Assembly: GCA_023846275.1 (NCBI GenBank)
Contig: CM043875.1
Location: forward strand, 23,936,593 to 24,000,592
Direction: 5' to 3'
Source of the DNA: Vanilla planifolia
Taxonomy: Eukaryota; Streptophyta; Magnoliopsida; Asparagales; Orchidaceae
Length of the DNA stretch: 64,000 nt
Part shown: positions 1 to 10,970 of the stretch, in pieces
Numbering within the stretch: the first letter of the stretch is position 1
How the letters are laid out: every line of letters begins with the position of its first letter
The notes under the pieces: generated by a model
The model's database searches: none
What the model was told of the DNA's origin: nothing
Seen by the model: the letters and a program-made list of their open reading frames with translations, nothing else
Program-made: the position numbers and the translations under genes

Positions 1-1206
1 GAACTTAAATTTTTCAGCATAACGCTTCCCAAAACGATCATCTGTTAAGCTGAAATTTCCATCATTCAAATGTCTATTCCCTGCAAAACAAAGCAAAAAA
101 GCTTGTAAAATGCTTCTACCACAAGAAAAAGAAAAACATAATGTCATCATGGCAATGAAGGAGCAGCAGAAGTGCATAACAGCCTAAGCAATGTTAAATC
201 ACAAGACTCATATACCCAAATTGACAAAATTGAAATTGATGGAAATGCTCTGATTTCACACAGTCCATTTGCTATTGACCAGAATACTAACACTTGATTC
301 ACCATTATGTAATAAAAGTATAATGATTGCATCATTTTCATGAAACCATAACAACCTCATCTTTCATCACCAAGTAACAAAAACGTGCTTACTTCCAGGA
401 GAATTAACAGTATTTACACAGCAAATCCTTCCAGGGCTTGCAGAACCTCTGGATTCCAAGTTATCATCTTGATCATCGAAATTAACAGTCTTGATGATGC
501 AGTCAATTTTGTCCATCGAAATTTTTCTTCGTTTCGCTGACCCTGAACAAACTTTTGACGAATTATATGCCCTTCGCTTTGTCGATCTTGTAACTAACTC
601 CTCGTCCTCCAATTCCAAGGAATCAGAGTCGTCGCTAATAGGATCCTTCTGAGCGCCACTGACCCACTCCTCGTCCGTACAAGCTTCGTCGCTACTGTCC
701 GCTTCTGCCTTACCAGACTCCAGAGGTGCTGATGCAGCAGAAGAGACTGATCCCAACATCCTTCTCAGGCGACGAAAACTCCGTGGCGCAACCCATTCAA
801 TCCTCTCCTTCTTCAGATCGAGAAGCTCCTCCTCGTCGTCATCATATAGTATACTGTGCTTGCAAGAGGCCTCGTCAAACGACCGGACCAAACCCTCGTA
901 CCAGGCATTGTCCAGTGGCCAAAAAACCCGAATCCTCTTTCCGACAACTTCGCCCGACAGAGCCACCTTATCACCGACTGACGGGGGGGTGGCAGAGCAG
1001 TCGGTTGCAGTTGGGCCGATGATAAGGGGTTTCTTCTCTTTTGCTTCAACTTGGACAGGAGATGGACCAGACAAAGGACTAGGAGTGGGACTAGGCTTGG
1101 CGGGTGGCTCTAGGTTATGGGAACCGGGAGAGAAGAATGATGTAATCTGGCATTGTTTGCGGACGAGAGGAGAGCGGCCATTGCTAAGGCGACGGGAAGA
1201 AGTCAT
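1..1206 (-). CDS. MSH6: DNA mismatch repair protein MSH6, 5' part (two coding exons, runs off the left edge)
   Basis: MSH6 pairs with MSH2 to form MutS-alpha, which recognises base mismatches and small loops in nuclear DNA. Exon 1 is 1206 down to 393 and encodes 271 residues plus one base. A GTAAGC donor follows at 392-387. Exon 2 begins at 80 after a TGCAG acceptor at 85-81 and continues past base 1. The junction keeps phase (A+GG gives Arg). Residues 18-25 form a PCNA-binding PIP box (QCQITSFF). Residues about 77-140 form the Tudor-like domain of plant MSH6 (VGDKVALSGEVVGK through KKERIEWV), followed by an acidic, Ser/Asp-rich linker and a basic NLS-like cluster at about 210-228. Exon 2 encodes a stretch containing RFGKRYAEKF, which matches the conserved segment just before the MutS-I domain. 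The start is the first ATG of the open frame, immediately before MTSSRRLSNG. The MutS domains and ATPase lie outside the window. The identification is firm; only the 5' part is visible. Confidence 0.93.
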
Positions 1207-1301
1207 CGGGTTGGTTTAGGTTTAGGCTCAGGATCGACCTTCGGGTTAGTTGATGGCAAGTTCTCTACGTAGGTTTTTAAGTGGGAGGAGGCGACGAGGT
1301 G

Positions 1302-1309
1302 GCGGGAAT
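1302..1309 (-). promoter_or_regulatory. second E2F-type site upstream of MSH6
   Basis: On the minus strand this reads ATTCCCGC, again a full match to WTTSSCSS. It lies about 100 bases upstream of the MSH6 ATG and about 40 bases from the other site. Two matches in a short GC-rich stretch of otherwise AT-rich DNA make chance less likely than for one alone. Confidence 0.5.
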
Positions 1310-1349
1310 TCGGTGGAGAATGGAAGAGGGACCGTGTTCGCCGCCGGGA

Positions 1350-1357
1350 TTTGGCGG
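1350..1357 (+). promoter_or_regulatory. E2F-type site upstream of MSH6
   Basis: TTTGGCGG fits the plant E2F consensus WTTSSCSS at every position and lies within TTTGGCGGGAA at 1350-1360, about 145 bases upstream of the MSH6 ATG. E2F sites commonly drive S-phase expression of plant DNA replication and repair genes, so S-phase control is a reasonable inference. The transcription start was not located, so the site could be in the promoter or the 5' UTR. Confidence 0.6.
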
Positions 1358-1499
1358 GAAGACTCGTCATGATATCCACGTCGCAGAGCCCAGATTCCAA
1401 TGACGGGTTTGGCGTAGAAGCACTTCTGGACTGTTGCGGTATCACTGGACGTGGAGTGTATTGAAGCCAGCTGTTGACGTGTTGCAGTATCACTTCTCG

Positions 1500-2046
1500 A
1501 TTTGTATATTATATCGACCTGTTTAGGTTTTATTTAAATGATTAGTATATCTCTTGTATGCTTTGACAAAAGTTATAATAATTCTTGTTGAACTTAATAT
1601 TGATGTGATAATTAATTTGTTTGATAAAAAATAAAAAAAAAAAGGTGATGAAAAAGTTATTAATATTTTTATTTGAAAATAATAAAAATATAAATGAGAT
1701 TAAATTCAAATTTATAACATAAATTGAATATAATATTAGAATATTTATATATAAGCAATATGACTCTTATGCATAGATTTATATTTTTAAGTTATTAGAC
1801 ACTTGACATAAATATCATACTCAATTTTTTTTTATATTTGATGACACTTCCCTGGCATGTTAATATAAGCACAAGATGAGAAAAAGTTTTAAGAAGTATT
1901 ATTGATATCCTTAAAGTGAAAAACAGTCTTGAGACATGTCTTTGTAATAAAAAAGGAGTAAGATAAGAAATTCCTATTAACTTAATTTAGATACCTAATT
2001 GATAAAAGAGGATGCAAGATTGAAAATCATGAAATTGTCTTTGAAT
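1500..2046. other. AT-rich intergenic DNA, nothing recognised
   Basis: Between the MSH6 upstream region and the first repeat copy I see only AT-rich sequence with poly-A/T runs. No open frame of note, RNA gene or recognisable repeat family is visible. Confidence 0.6.
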
Positions 2047-2480
2047 ATGTCTTGATACTAAAACTTGATGGAGGATGAGCAAGTTGATAGCAATGATAGA
2101 GACTAATCAAAATTTCAACTCAGATTTCTTCGATAGTAAATCAAACTAGGCATAGATCGCAACACATGGATATGTACAAATGTAGGATAAGAAATCATAG
2201 TTTTGATGAGAGACACTATCAAATAAAAACTATTATGTTTTCCTTTTTATTCAATAATAAATGCTTAAATAGAATATAATACAAAGCATTATACTCAAAA
2301 GTAAAAATAAAAAAGATTATTTTTAAAAATATAATTAAAAAGATAATAATAAAAAGCATATTAAAAAATAAATACATCATAAATGCTTTATATATTATAT
2401 ATTATAACTCAAACAAAAGAAGAAATACCACTAAACTAAAGAAAATCTTAAATGATTTCATTAGATTAACTTAACATCAT
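2047..2480. repeat. dispersed repeat family R1, copy 1
   Basis: This stretch aligns by eye with 5261-5690 in the same orientation. Shared landmarks, in order, are GATACTAAAACTTGA / GATACCAAAACTTGA, then ATAGTTTTGATGAGAGAC / ATAGTTTTGATAAGAGAC, then AAATAAAAACTATT, and finally ACTAAACTAAAGAAAAT followed by TTAGATTA and TTAACATCATC. TTGATACTA / TTGATACCA resembles the reverse complement of the initiator-Met tRNA primer-binding site, so this could be an LTR edge of a minus-strand element. That reading is inference. Identity was not measured. Confidence 0.5.
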
Positions 2481-2917
2481 CAAAAAATAATTTATGTTGC
2501 ATTAATTTATCCCACCAAAAGAAATCTTAGCATGCATAATTATACACTAATTGAATCTTTATTAAATTTGATAGATAAGAGATAAGATAAAACCTTAAAG
2601 TTGAATCTTGGTCTAACTCTAACAACACATTAATAGTAACAAATGCAAGATAAATAAAAAAAATATGATAAAATTTTTAAAACTTCTTTATGCATATTTA
2701 ATAAAAAAATAGTCCAAATAAAGTGATGTGAACATTATTAAAATAATTAAACATTGATTAAAGAAAAAAATAAATCATGTAATTTCCTTAAACAACAAAA
2801 TAAGAATAATAATAAGGTGCTAGTTCATTTATTAAATAAATATTCTTAAAAATTTAATTTCAAGTATGAAAATAATAATATTTTAAATAGACTAATTAAA
2901 ATAACAATAAAATACTC

Positions 2918-4172
2918 TGACATAAGATAGATTTAGACTTTTATCAATGTCTAAATTAGAGCTTACAACACTCGAGATGCTTAATAAATTATTAAAAAAT
3001 ATTAAAAGATATTATATACTAATTAAGGTTAAGTGATATTTTGATATTTTAGAACTATTCAAAAATTAGCATTCCAAATCTATACCATGAATTATTAAGT
3101 TAAGCATATGATAACACCTTAAGCATTAAGCATAAAATTTTATAAAATGATTTTATCATGTCCAATTTTACAAAGATAAAATAGAGAATTTAAAATAAAC
3201 TTTATATTGAGTAAGTTAATATAAAAGAGTAATTCTAACTTTAGATTACTACATAAAAAATAAAAATTGATAAAAATGCACACATTTTGGCAATGATGTA
3301 TTGTAGTCTCGTAGGTGTTTAAATTTGAAGCACCAAAGGGTAAAAAGGGTAACGTAGTGATGATTTAGGTTAGTAAGGAAGCTTGAGAGTGTTGGTGGAA
3401 GCGACAATTTGTTTAATTAATGACTCTCTTAGTGGAAGGTCTCTCATCTTCAATCATTGTCTCTCATAAGGATTTGGTTGCCTAATCTTCCTGTGTAATG
3501 TCTCTTATCTTTAAACTTATATTTCACAAGGGAAATTAAAATCTATCCAACTAAGATTAAAAGTATACACTTTGTTCACAAAAGTATAACCACATAAATA
3601 AAATAAAATTTTATTCTATAATTTCATCTCTTATAACCTCGGGATCATCCCTATTTATAGAGACTTCAAAAGTTCATTAGTAATTTAAAAAATGAAAAAA
3701 AAAATTTGAAAATTAATTAAATTAATTAGTTCCCAATTTGGTCAAGTGTTTTGGACGACAGTCATGGCGAATGACGAAAATAGTGGACCGTGAAACAACA
3801 AGGTGAGAGAAGCGACGGAGTTGTCGGTTTGATTTTTTTGGTAGGCATGGGTTTGGTGGAATGTGTTAGTGAGACTGATAGGTTGGTGTGATTCATCATG
3901 GGTCAATACAGATTGAGCACAGATCAAAAGTGTTCTCGAGTCCATTAGGGCACGCGAATGTGCAGGTCTACTCAGGGAGTAGCAGCAACTACTAACACGC
4001 AGTGGTGATAACGACAGACGGCGATGGAAGACGACAGGCAGCAAAATTACTAAAAAATTCAATTATAATCATTTTTTTAATAATTTTTAACCAAATTTTA
4101 TACCAATAGACATCTATAACTGGTGCAATGCCGACATATGTATGTGTGTGAGCTAATATTATATGCTCCTAT
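2918..4172 (-). mobile_element. inverted Ty3/gypsy LTR of the element-A family (solo LTR, or 5' LTR of a decayed element)
   Basis: The reverse complement of this stretch follows the LTRs of element A (51924-53203 and 55954-57235) from end to end. Landmarks read here on the plus strand are AGATTTAGACTTTTAT near 2930, the block ending TGAATTATTAAGTT near 3100, GGTCTCTCATC near 3440, TTGTCTCTCATAAGGATTTGG near 3460, the CC-rich block at 3740-4040, and GTGAGCTAATATTA near 4148, which corresponds to the LTR start. CTCTGACATAA at 2916-2926 resembles the complement of the primer-binding site, placing the LTR end there. The open frame at 3742-4062 lies inside this LTR and is not a gene. Confidence 0.75.
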
Positions 4173-5260
4173 ATCACAAACTCTTAATTCTGAGTCAACT
4201 TTTAAGATAAGTTAACTCAAAATTATAATTAGAATTTAAAATATAATAAATTTTAATAAATATCACAACAAAGATTTACATATTTATAATATGATTACTA
4301 ATTTTCAAGTTGAGATAATTTTACTCAACAAAAAAATGAACTTAAAAAAATCAAGATTACCACTATGAACTAACTAACTACCCAAACTTTATAATATTGC
4401 ATTTAGCATTTGAACACAATCTTTTATATGAACTCTAGATTATTGCAATATAGACTTTACAAAGTGCCAAAATTGGTGTCATGTGAAAATAACTTCAAAA
4501 TCTAGTGAAATTCTTATGAAAGCAATTTGGAAAAGTTGTTTCCAAATTGATCTATAAATAGTCTAAAAATCTATTTAGTTCAACCAATTGCAAAGTAGTT
4601 CGATTATGATTTGGGTTATACCAGCTCAGAAATGTGCTTGACTTGAATTGGTACTCTCCATCCCATACCAATCAATTTGGACATGATGCTTATTCTTTTT
4701 CTCCTAGTTCAATGGATTAGAGTTTGGGAACAATGTGGATGGGGATGACAAAATCAGTCATTCTCACAAGACATAAGGACAATGTTAGTGACAACAACAA
4801 CACTTACCCTTTTGTGGGATTAAGACAATGCTATAAGTGAGTTAAGGTTGATTAAATCACTCGAAGTCATTTGTAGTTAGGGATAATGGACTTTCAATAG
4901 TGTTAGGTAGAAGAGGGATGTGATCTGAGCAATGATCATGATTTTGTTACACCCAAAATTTGAATAAAATGTGATGAATTTGTGAAGGCTAAGAGGAGGA
5001 AATGAGTAGTGGTGGTTGAGGATTGGGTGGATAGCTGTTGCTTGATTCAAGTATGTCAATGATGTTGGGAAAAGGGAACCCTATGAAGAAGTGTTGGCAA
5101 TGAATTGTCAAGGTAGTTAGGACATTGATAAATAAACTCTATATTGATGGAGAATTTAGTAAGATGAAAAAAATCTTACAACTCAATCTAGATTTTTTAT
5201 AATAATATTTATGGTTGGATTTATATATCTCTCCTGAAAATATAGATCTAGATCTTTCTT
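4173..5260. other. AT-rich intergenic DNA, nothing recognised
   Basis: The flank of the inverted LTR. It contains a short minus-strand open frame at 4877-5059 with no recognisable domain and no codon-like signal, so I call no gene. No RNA gene or defined repeat was recognised. Confidence 0.5.
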
Positions 5261-5690
5261 TGATACCAAAACTTGACAAGTATGGTTAGGATGATGATCA
5301 CAGTGAAGGTAGATTTGAATCACAATTTTAATATTTTGGAATTACAACCTCGAAGGATCTTATATTAAAACCCAAATATGCATATATATGAATAAAAAAA
5401 TTATAGTTTTGATAAGAGACAATGCTAAATAAAAACTATTCACTTCTTTTTTCATTTAATAACAAACGTTTAAATAAAATATAATACAAACTTTAAACCT
5501 AAAAGAAAAATGTAAAAAATGTCTTTCCTAAAAAGATAATAATAAAAAAATTACAAAAAAAAGAAAATATACAAAAAAATAAAAACATTACAATGGCCAC
5601 ATGTATAACTAATTATAATTTAAAAAAATAAAAATAGCATTAAACTAAAGAAAATAGTAAATGTATCTATTAGATTAGTTTAACATCATC
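5261..5690. repeat. dispersed repeat family R1, copy 2
   Basis: The partner of 2047-2480, in the same orientation and with the same order of landmarks. It begins at the TTTGATACCAAAACTTGA sequence and ends in TTAACATCATCATC. The two copies are separated by the inverted LTR and its flank, and both have accumulated many small indels. Confidence 0.5.
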
Positions 5691-6607
5691 ATCTTGATTT
5701 ATAAAATGTGTAAGAAAATGAATTTTGAAAATTTTATATCATATATTAGTTTATTTGATGTGAATAAATTTTCATACTTATTTATGATCATTAAAAATTA
5801 ATAAAATATGCCCATTTTTTTGCTCACATCAAAATAAAAACTGAGAAATAATAAGCCAAGTGTTGTATGGATCAAGATTAGATCAAATACTTCCTTTCCC
5901 AATCTTGGATCATATGAGATATATTCAACTATCTTTAAGTTGATTTAAGATATTTTGATCAACACAAAATCAAATTGTTAACAAACTTACTTTTTGGTTA
6001 AATAAAGCTAATACATTTAATTAAAAACTCATTATTGAAAATAAGGATAGCAAAATATCTATATATGGGGTGAATTATACAAATTCGAAACTTAATTTGA
6101 TTTTAAACACAAGATACATTCTCAAAACAAAATCAACTTACTCAAATAATCATACAACAAAAACCACTTGTTTATCTAAATTACTCTTAATGGTCATTAT
6201 AAACAAGTTTTAGAAATATTGTTTAGCTTTGTAAATCATTATGTGACAACACAAGAAAGATAAATGAGCATAATAATATTTTTATGTGGTTCAATCCAAA
6301 CTCAAATCTATCTTCATCTCAAGTAAAATGGCCAAGCTTCCACAACCAATTTGCTCCTATTTTGCTGCAGCCAAGTGAGATAAACCTAAATAAGAATCAC
6401 TTTTATTTTCGATATTTCCAAGTTGATCAAAAGCTCAATTGTAAATCAATTTAATCCTAAAATTATAAAAAAATCAAGATAGAAAACGAAATAAAAAATT
6501 ATCATTATGATGCAAAAATGACAAGAATAGTGCATGCCATCGAGCATGAAGGCCTGCTACTGGTGTGCCAAAGCAGGCAAGTCATACATCGTGCTTTTGG
6601 ATAAATG
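5691..6607. other. AT-rich intergenic DNA, little recognised
   Basis: Mostly AT-rich sequence. A short block near 6350-6385 (CTCCTATTTTGCTGCAGCC) resembles one near 8480-8520 on the other side of the following LTR-like pair, hinting at an older repeat around it. No gene is visible. Confidence 0.4.
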
Positions 6608-8452
6608 GATAAGGCCATTAACGACACAATTTTTTGTGGAATTTTATGAAATTTGTGATTTTTTATCAAAACCTCATGTTTATTATGAAAATTAAAATAA
6701 TATTTATTTGTAATAAAATATTATTTTCAAATTTCTATATAAAAAGGATAATAATTATGAATAAAATAAAATCTCATCTCCTTGAGATAATTCAATCATT
6801 TCATGACAAAACTCTCATCTTATTTCTTCTTTAGTTTTTATTATTCACATGCTTTAATTTTTACTATTATATCTCTAAAAACAAGATTTGTTGTCGAGGG
6901 TTTCAGGCAAGAACACCTCATGGATAGTTCTTATTATTTTTGGTGTCAAAGTCATTTAATTTGATGTCAATGATAAGAACTAAGAAAAAATTAATTGAAG
7001 AACAAGAAATAAATAGGAAACATGAGATTGAGGCTTCAATCAATTAAACTACACCAATTATACAACCATTAAGTCTAGAGACATATCTGGCTCTATTAAC
7101 CTAATAAATATAAGTATAAATAAAGATGATACTAAAATCTTAATCCTTTCTTATGATAAAAGATAATTCATTAAAAGAAAATGCTCTTAATTACAAGAAT
7201 TCTAAATTAAATGATAATCTAGAAATAGTTATAAATGTAGATGAGGATGATGTCATCAATCTCACTTTTTTTACCTATAAGAATTGATAGTATTTTTTCA
7301 AGGTAATGTTATGCTTGATTACCCATTTATATTAGTGTAATAGATGTAGAAAATTTAGATACCTAGTTTGAACAAATAGAGATATATATTTCTCTATACA
7401 ACTACTCATCCATTTAGTAAGTGATATATGCTCAATTAAAACTGATAAGTAATACTTAGTTTGGCAGAATGCTCACTTAAGAACTAGTATAATCATAGAA
7501 GTGATTAAAACCAATTTAAAAACTAATTAAAGAAGAATTTTATTCAATAAGTTATATGAAGGAAAAGTGGAGGAAGTTATAGAACTTATAATAGATAGTA
7601 ACAAATGATAAAAGAATATATTACATAATTTAAATGACAAGTTGTAAACTTGAAAATAACTATTGATGAAAAACAAACATTATAAAAGTACATTGTAAAT
7701 ATGCATTAACTTTTTTTCTTATTTAATATTTAAAACAAGTACATTCATAATGATTATAAAAAATAATGAATATTAAAAGATAAAACCTGAATGACAAAAT
7801 ATAAGGAATTTTAAGTACATATCAAAAAATTGGTGACAAAAGGAAAGTTATTCTCTAACAAAGTTTGTTGCAAGTGCGGTTGAAAAGAATAGGTTACATC
7901 CCGCACATAGCGGCACTGGCACGCGAGCACTACAGCGTGGAACTATCGCATGTATGAAGCATGTATCATGGTGAATATAACCATCAAGCATGTAAACTGC
8001 ATGCATTGTAGGTAAACATCCCATGCTGTGCGGTTAGCGTGTGTAACAAAACACTCTTAATGTGTGAGGATAGTAATTGCATTCGTGAACAATGCTCACA
8101 CACAATCATCCACATGAGTATAATAGCTCGTACACACAGATAAGCCATTAGTGGCACATAATTTATAGAATTTGTGATTTTAATAAACACGTTATATTCC
8201 TTATAGAAATTGAAATAATATATATATTTTTAATCAAATATTATATCTAAACCTTTATATAAATAGGTAATATTGATAAATGAAATAAAATCCCATCTTC
8301 TTAGGAGAATTTCATATGTTTATATAAAAAAACTCTAATGTCCTTTTTTTTTCTATGTTTTTATCATTTTCATGCTTTAATTTTCACTATTGCAAGTCTA
8401 AAAACAAGACTTGTTATCGAGGGCTTAAGGCAATAACATCTTATAGATATAT
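6608..8452 (+). mobile_element. small LTR-retrotransposon-like remnant with only gag-like sequence inside
   Basis: Two direct repeats, about 6608-6930 and 8141-8452, share an order of blocks that includes AGAATTTGTGATTTT / GAATTTTATGAAATTTGTG, ATGCTTTAATTTT followed by ACTATT, and AAACAAGA-TTGTT-TCGAGGG. Just after the first copy, 6941-6953 reads TGGTGTCAAAGTC, close to the initiator-Met primer-binding site. Just before the second copy, 7866-7880 encodes CCKCG, the first half of a retroviral-type CX2C zinc knuckle; the frame is then broken by stops. No reverse transcriptase or integrase sequence is seen in the roughly 1.2 kb between the repeats. The layout suggests a gag-only non-autonomous element or a large internal deletion. 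Repeat boundaries are approximate. Confidence 0.5.
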
Positions 8453-9423
8453 CACGGGTTAAGATAAACTTATACAAATTCAACTCCTATTTTTGTTACA
8501 GCCAAGCAAGGGTCAACCTTACAACAATGAGCCAAAGGATCCAAAATACCAATATAAAGTTTTGATGATTGGATAAAAAATGAATATAAAGCTAGATACT
8601 AAGATCTTATAACTTGTATATCACAAGGAGATATACAATGAAGCTCAAGGAATTAAATAATATTATGTAACTTAGCTCAATAAAAGAATATTAAAATAAA
8701 TGATCTAAGCTAAATGTCGTGCCCTTGTTCTCCTTCTCTTTAAGAAATGAAGATTCTAATAAAAAACTTTATCAATGATGTACAAGTCAAGCATTCACTT
8801 TTTCTTTTAGTTTTGGATCCTTTTATATAGCACTCAAAATACTGTTAAATGACTCTAAACTTTCCCAAATGACTATATCAATATTTTTTAAAAACTTAGT
8901 CAAATTAGTCATTAATCATATACCTAAATTGGTTTTACTATCCAATATAATAGTTCATAAAAGGATGGTGCTATTATATACACATCATCTAACTGGTTGT
9001 GTCTATATTACTAGTTTATTTCTCAACATATATTGTATCATATTTTTACAATAAAGACATCATATTTGTATGAGTGGTACAATCTTACCAAATTCAATTT
9101 TTTATCTCGAGAATTTTTTATATATGCATAATCATACAATACAATAAGTTCTACAACTAGCTCAAATCACTTATCATAAAAAATGGTATGCATACAATAT
9201 GATGATCATATTAATATGATATAAATCCACTTAATACAGAACCAAGTCCTAAACCAAACTTCTCAAGTAAATATATATCATATTTCTACAAAAATTATAT
9301 AATACTTACAACCTACCCCAGTTTAACAACTACCATCACTCTATTAAAGTGATCTTACAAATATGATGAGCCCCATTATACTACATGATACCCATCAACT
9401 TCATGCCTTTAAAGGACTTGACA
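8453..9423. other. AT-rich intergenic DNA, no gene recognised
   Basis: AT-rich sequence with many near-palindromic ATATAT tracts. A short open frame at 8869-9054 shows no domain or motif. Parts may belong to the same decayed element as the next repeats. Confidence 0.4.
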
Positions 9424-9762
9424 TATATTGCTTATTTTAATCTCATTGAATAGTAGATCGTACAAATACAATTAAGTGAATCATATTATATGACACTTAA
9501 TAACTTTAAATCTTAAAAATCATCTCTCTAGTAAATGAATAGTACACTTTCTATGATAGATGTATTATACTTGTACGAAGTGGAATCATGCATATAATTA
9601 AGGATCGCCAATTACCAATTTTTTATATGATCCAATGTGATAGCTAGTTGAATTATACAGTCAAACTTGTATAAGTATGATTAAAATAACCAATGAATTG
9701 TTCTCTTAATTTAATCATCTCACTTCTAACTTGATTGAGCAATGACGAATGATGCAACCTAT
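9424..9762. repeat. direct repeat family R2, copy 1 (LTR-like)
   Basis: Aligns with 12540-12868 in the same orientation. Shared landmarks are TCTAGTAAATGAA near 9525, AATCATGCATATAATT near 9585, ATGTGATAGCTAGTTG near 9635 and GCAATGACGAATGATG near 9740. The 2.8-kb spacing is compatible with LTRs of one old element, but I see no primer-binding site or pol sequence between them. Confidence 0.5.
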
Positions 9763-10970
9763 CACACCTCGTCTGACATCTCATTCTAAACATTAGTTCT
9801 AATAACTTTAAAATTAGAATAATTAGAATTTAAATATAATTAAAAGATACAACCTAACTAGATGAAAAGTGATGATAAAACTTACTCTAATTTATATTCA
9901 AAATATTTAATTTTTTAAGTTCTATCTAAGAAATTAATATGTTCTAGAAAACAAATAAAAAGAGTTTTTCTTAAAATTACTTAATTTTTTTATTATATAA
10001 GTTAATAATCAATGATAATAATCATAAGATATATAATATTTACGATTATTTTAAATCTACAAAAATAATCTTAATATATAAAATCCATAGTGCATCGACA
10101 TGACCAAATATTTCCTTTCCAAAGGATATCACAATTACCAATAATTTTTAATATAACAAAATCTATAATTTTATCGTCGATTTATGAGGTATTAGTTAGA
10201 ACTTACAGATCTAGTTATGTTTGTCAAAGATATAAATATAAATACATACATCAAGATATCATCTCGAATGTAACAATTTATATGTTATTTAAAATGCATA
10301 AACAAAATATCATAATCTCTTCAAAAATAGGTCACCAAACTTAAGTACAGTTAAAGTTTTGTATATATTGATGTCTAGAATTTTGATCTATAATATAAGT
10401 ATGTAATAAATTTGAAAATTTAGTAAATAAATTTGTATGTAAACAATAAGTTGAGATAAAATATGATAACAAGATAAACTATAAAAAACTAATAAATAAT
10501 ATTAAATTAGCGTTTATGATTATAATCTAGAAATATATATACAATAAATTAGTAAAAGTATGATATCAAGATATAAAAAGACGTATAAACATGTAAGAGT
10601 ATGTGAGAAAAGTGTAAAAAATATATAAAATAATCAATTCATAAGAAAGCACAAATATAACTTTTAATTATGCTCATATATATACATTTCTCTATCTATT
10701 ATAATTTATTTCATCTATTTAAAATCAAATCTCTTTGTATATTTTCACCCCATTTTGATTCTAATATTTTCTTAGTTTTTTCATCTCATTATTATTTTTT
10801 ATCTATTTCATAGTACTTAAACTTATGATTAGGTCTCAAGTAGTTATAAAATGATCATTATTCTAGTACTTAAGATCTAATCTCATCTATATTATGTCTA
10901 CATCAAGTACAAAGTTTATAGATCTCATATTTTATGATCTAACATTACATCATAGCATATAAATATAGCA
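9760..10970. repeat. 1.2-kb dispersed repeat family R3, copy 1
   Basis: Aligns along its whole length with 47545-48748 in the same orientation, more than 36 kb away. Shared landmarks are ACATCTCA followed by TTAGT-CTAAT, TCACAATTACCAAT / TCATAATTACCAAT, ATACATACATCAA, the block GATAAACTATAAAAA followed by TAATATTAAA, and CTCATATTT / CTCATATCG near the end. The type is unknown; no open frame or terminal structure identifies it. Confidence 0.6.

Noticed and set aside
726..1219. Plus-strand open frames of 98 and 119 codons
   Set aside because: They lie antisense to MSH6 exon 1, which has clear PIP-box and Tudor homology; they are shadows.
1203..1493. Minus-strand open frame of 96 codons above MSH6
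   Set aside because: It overlaps the MSH6 start in another frame, covers the E2F-site region and shows no domain. It is upstream leader or promoter sequence.
3742..4062. Minus-strand open frame of 106 codons
   Set aside because: It lies wholly within the inverted element-A-family LTR, which is non-coding.
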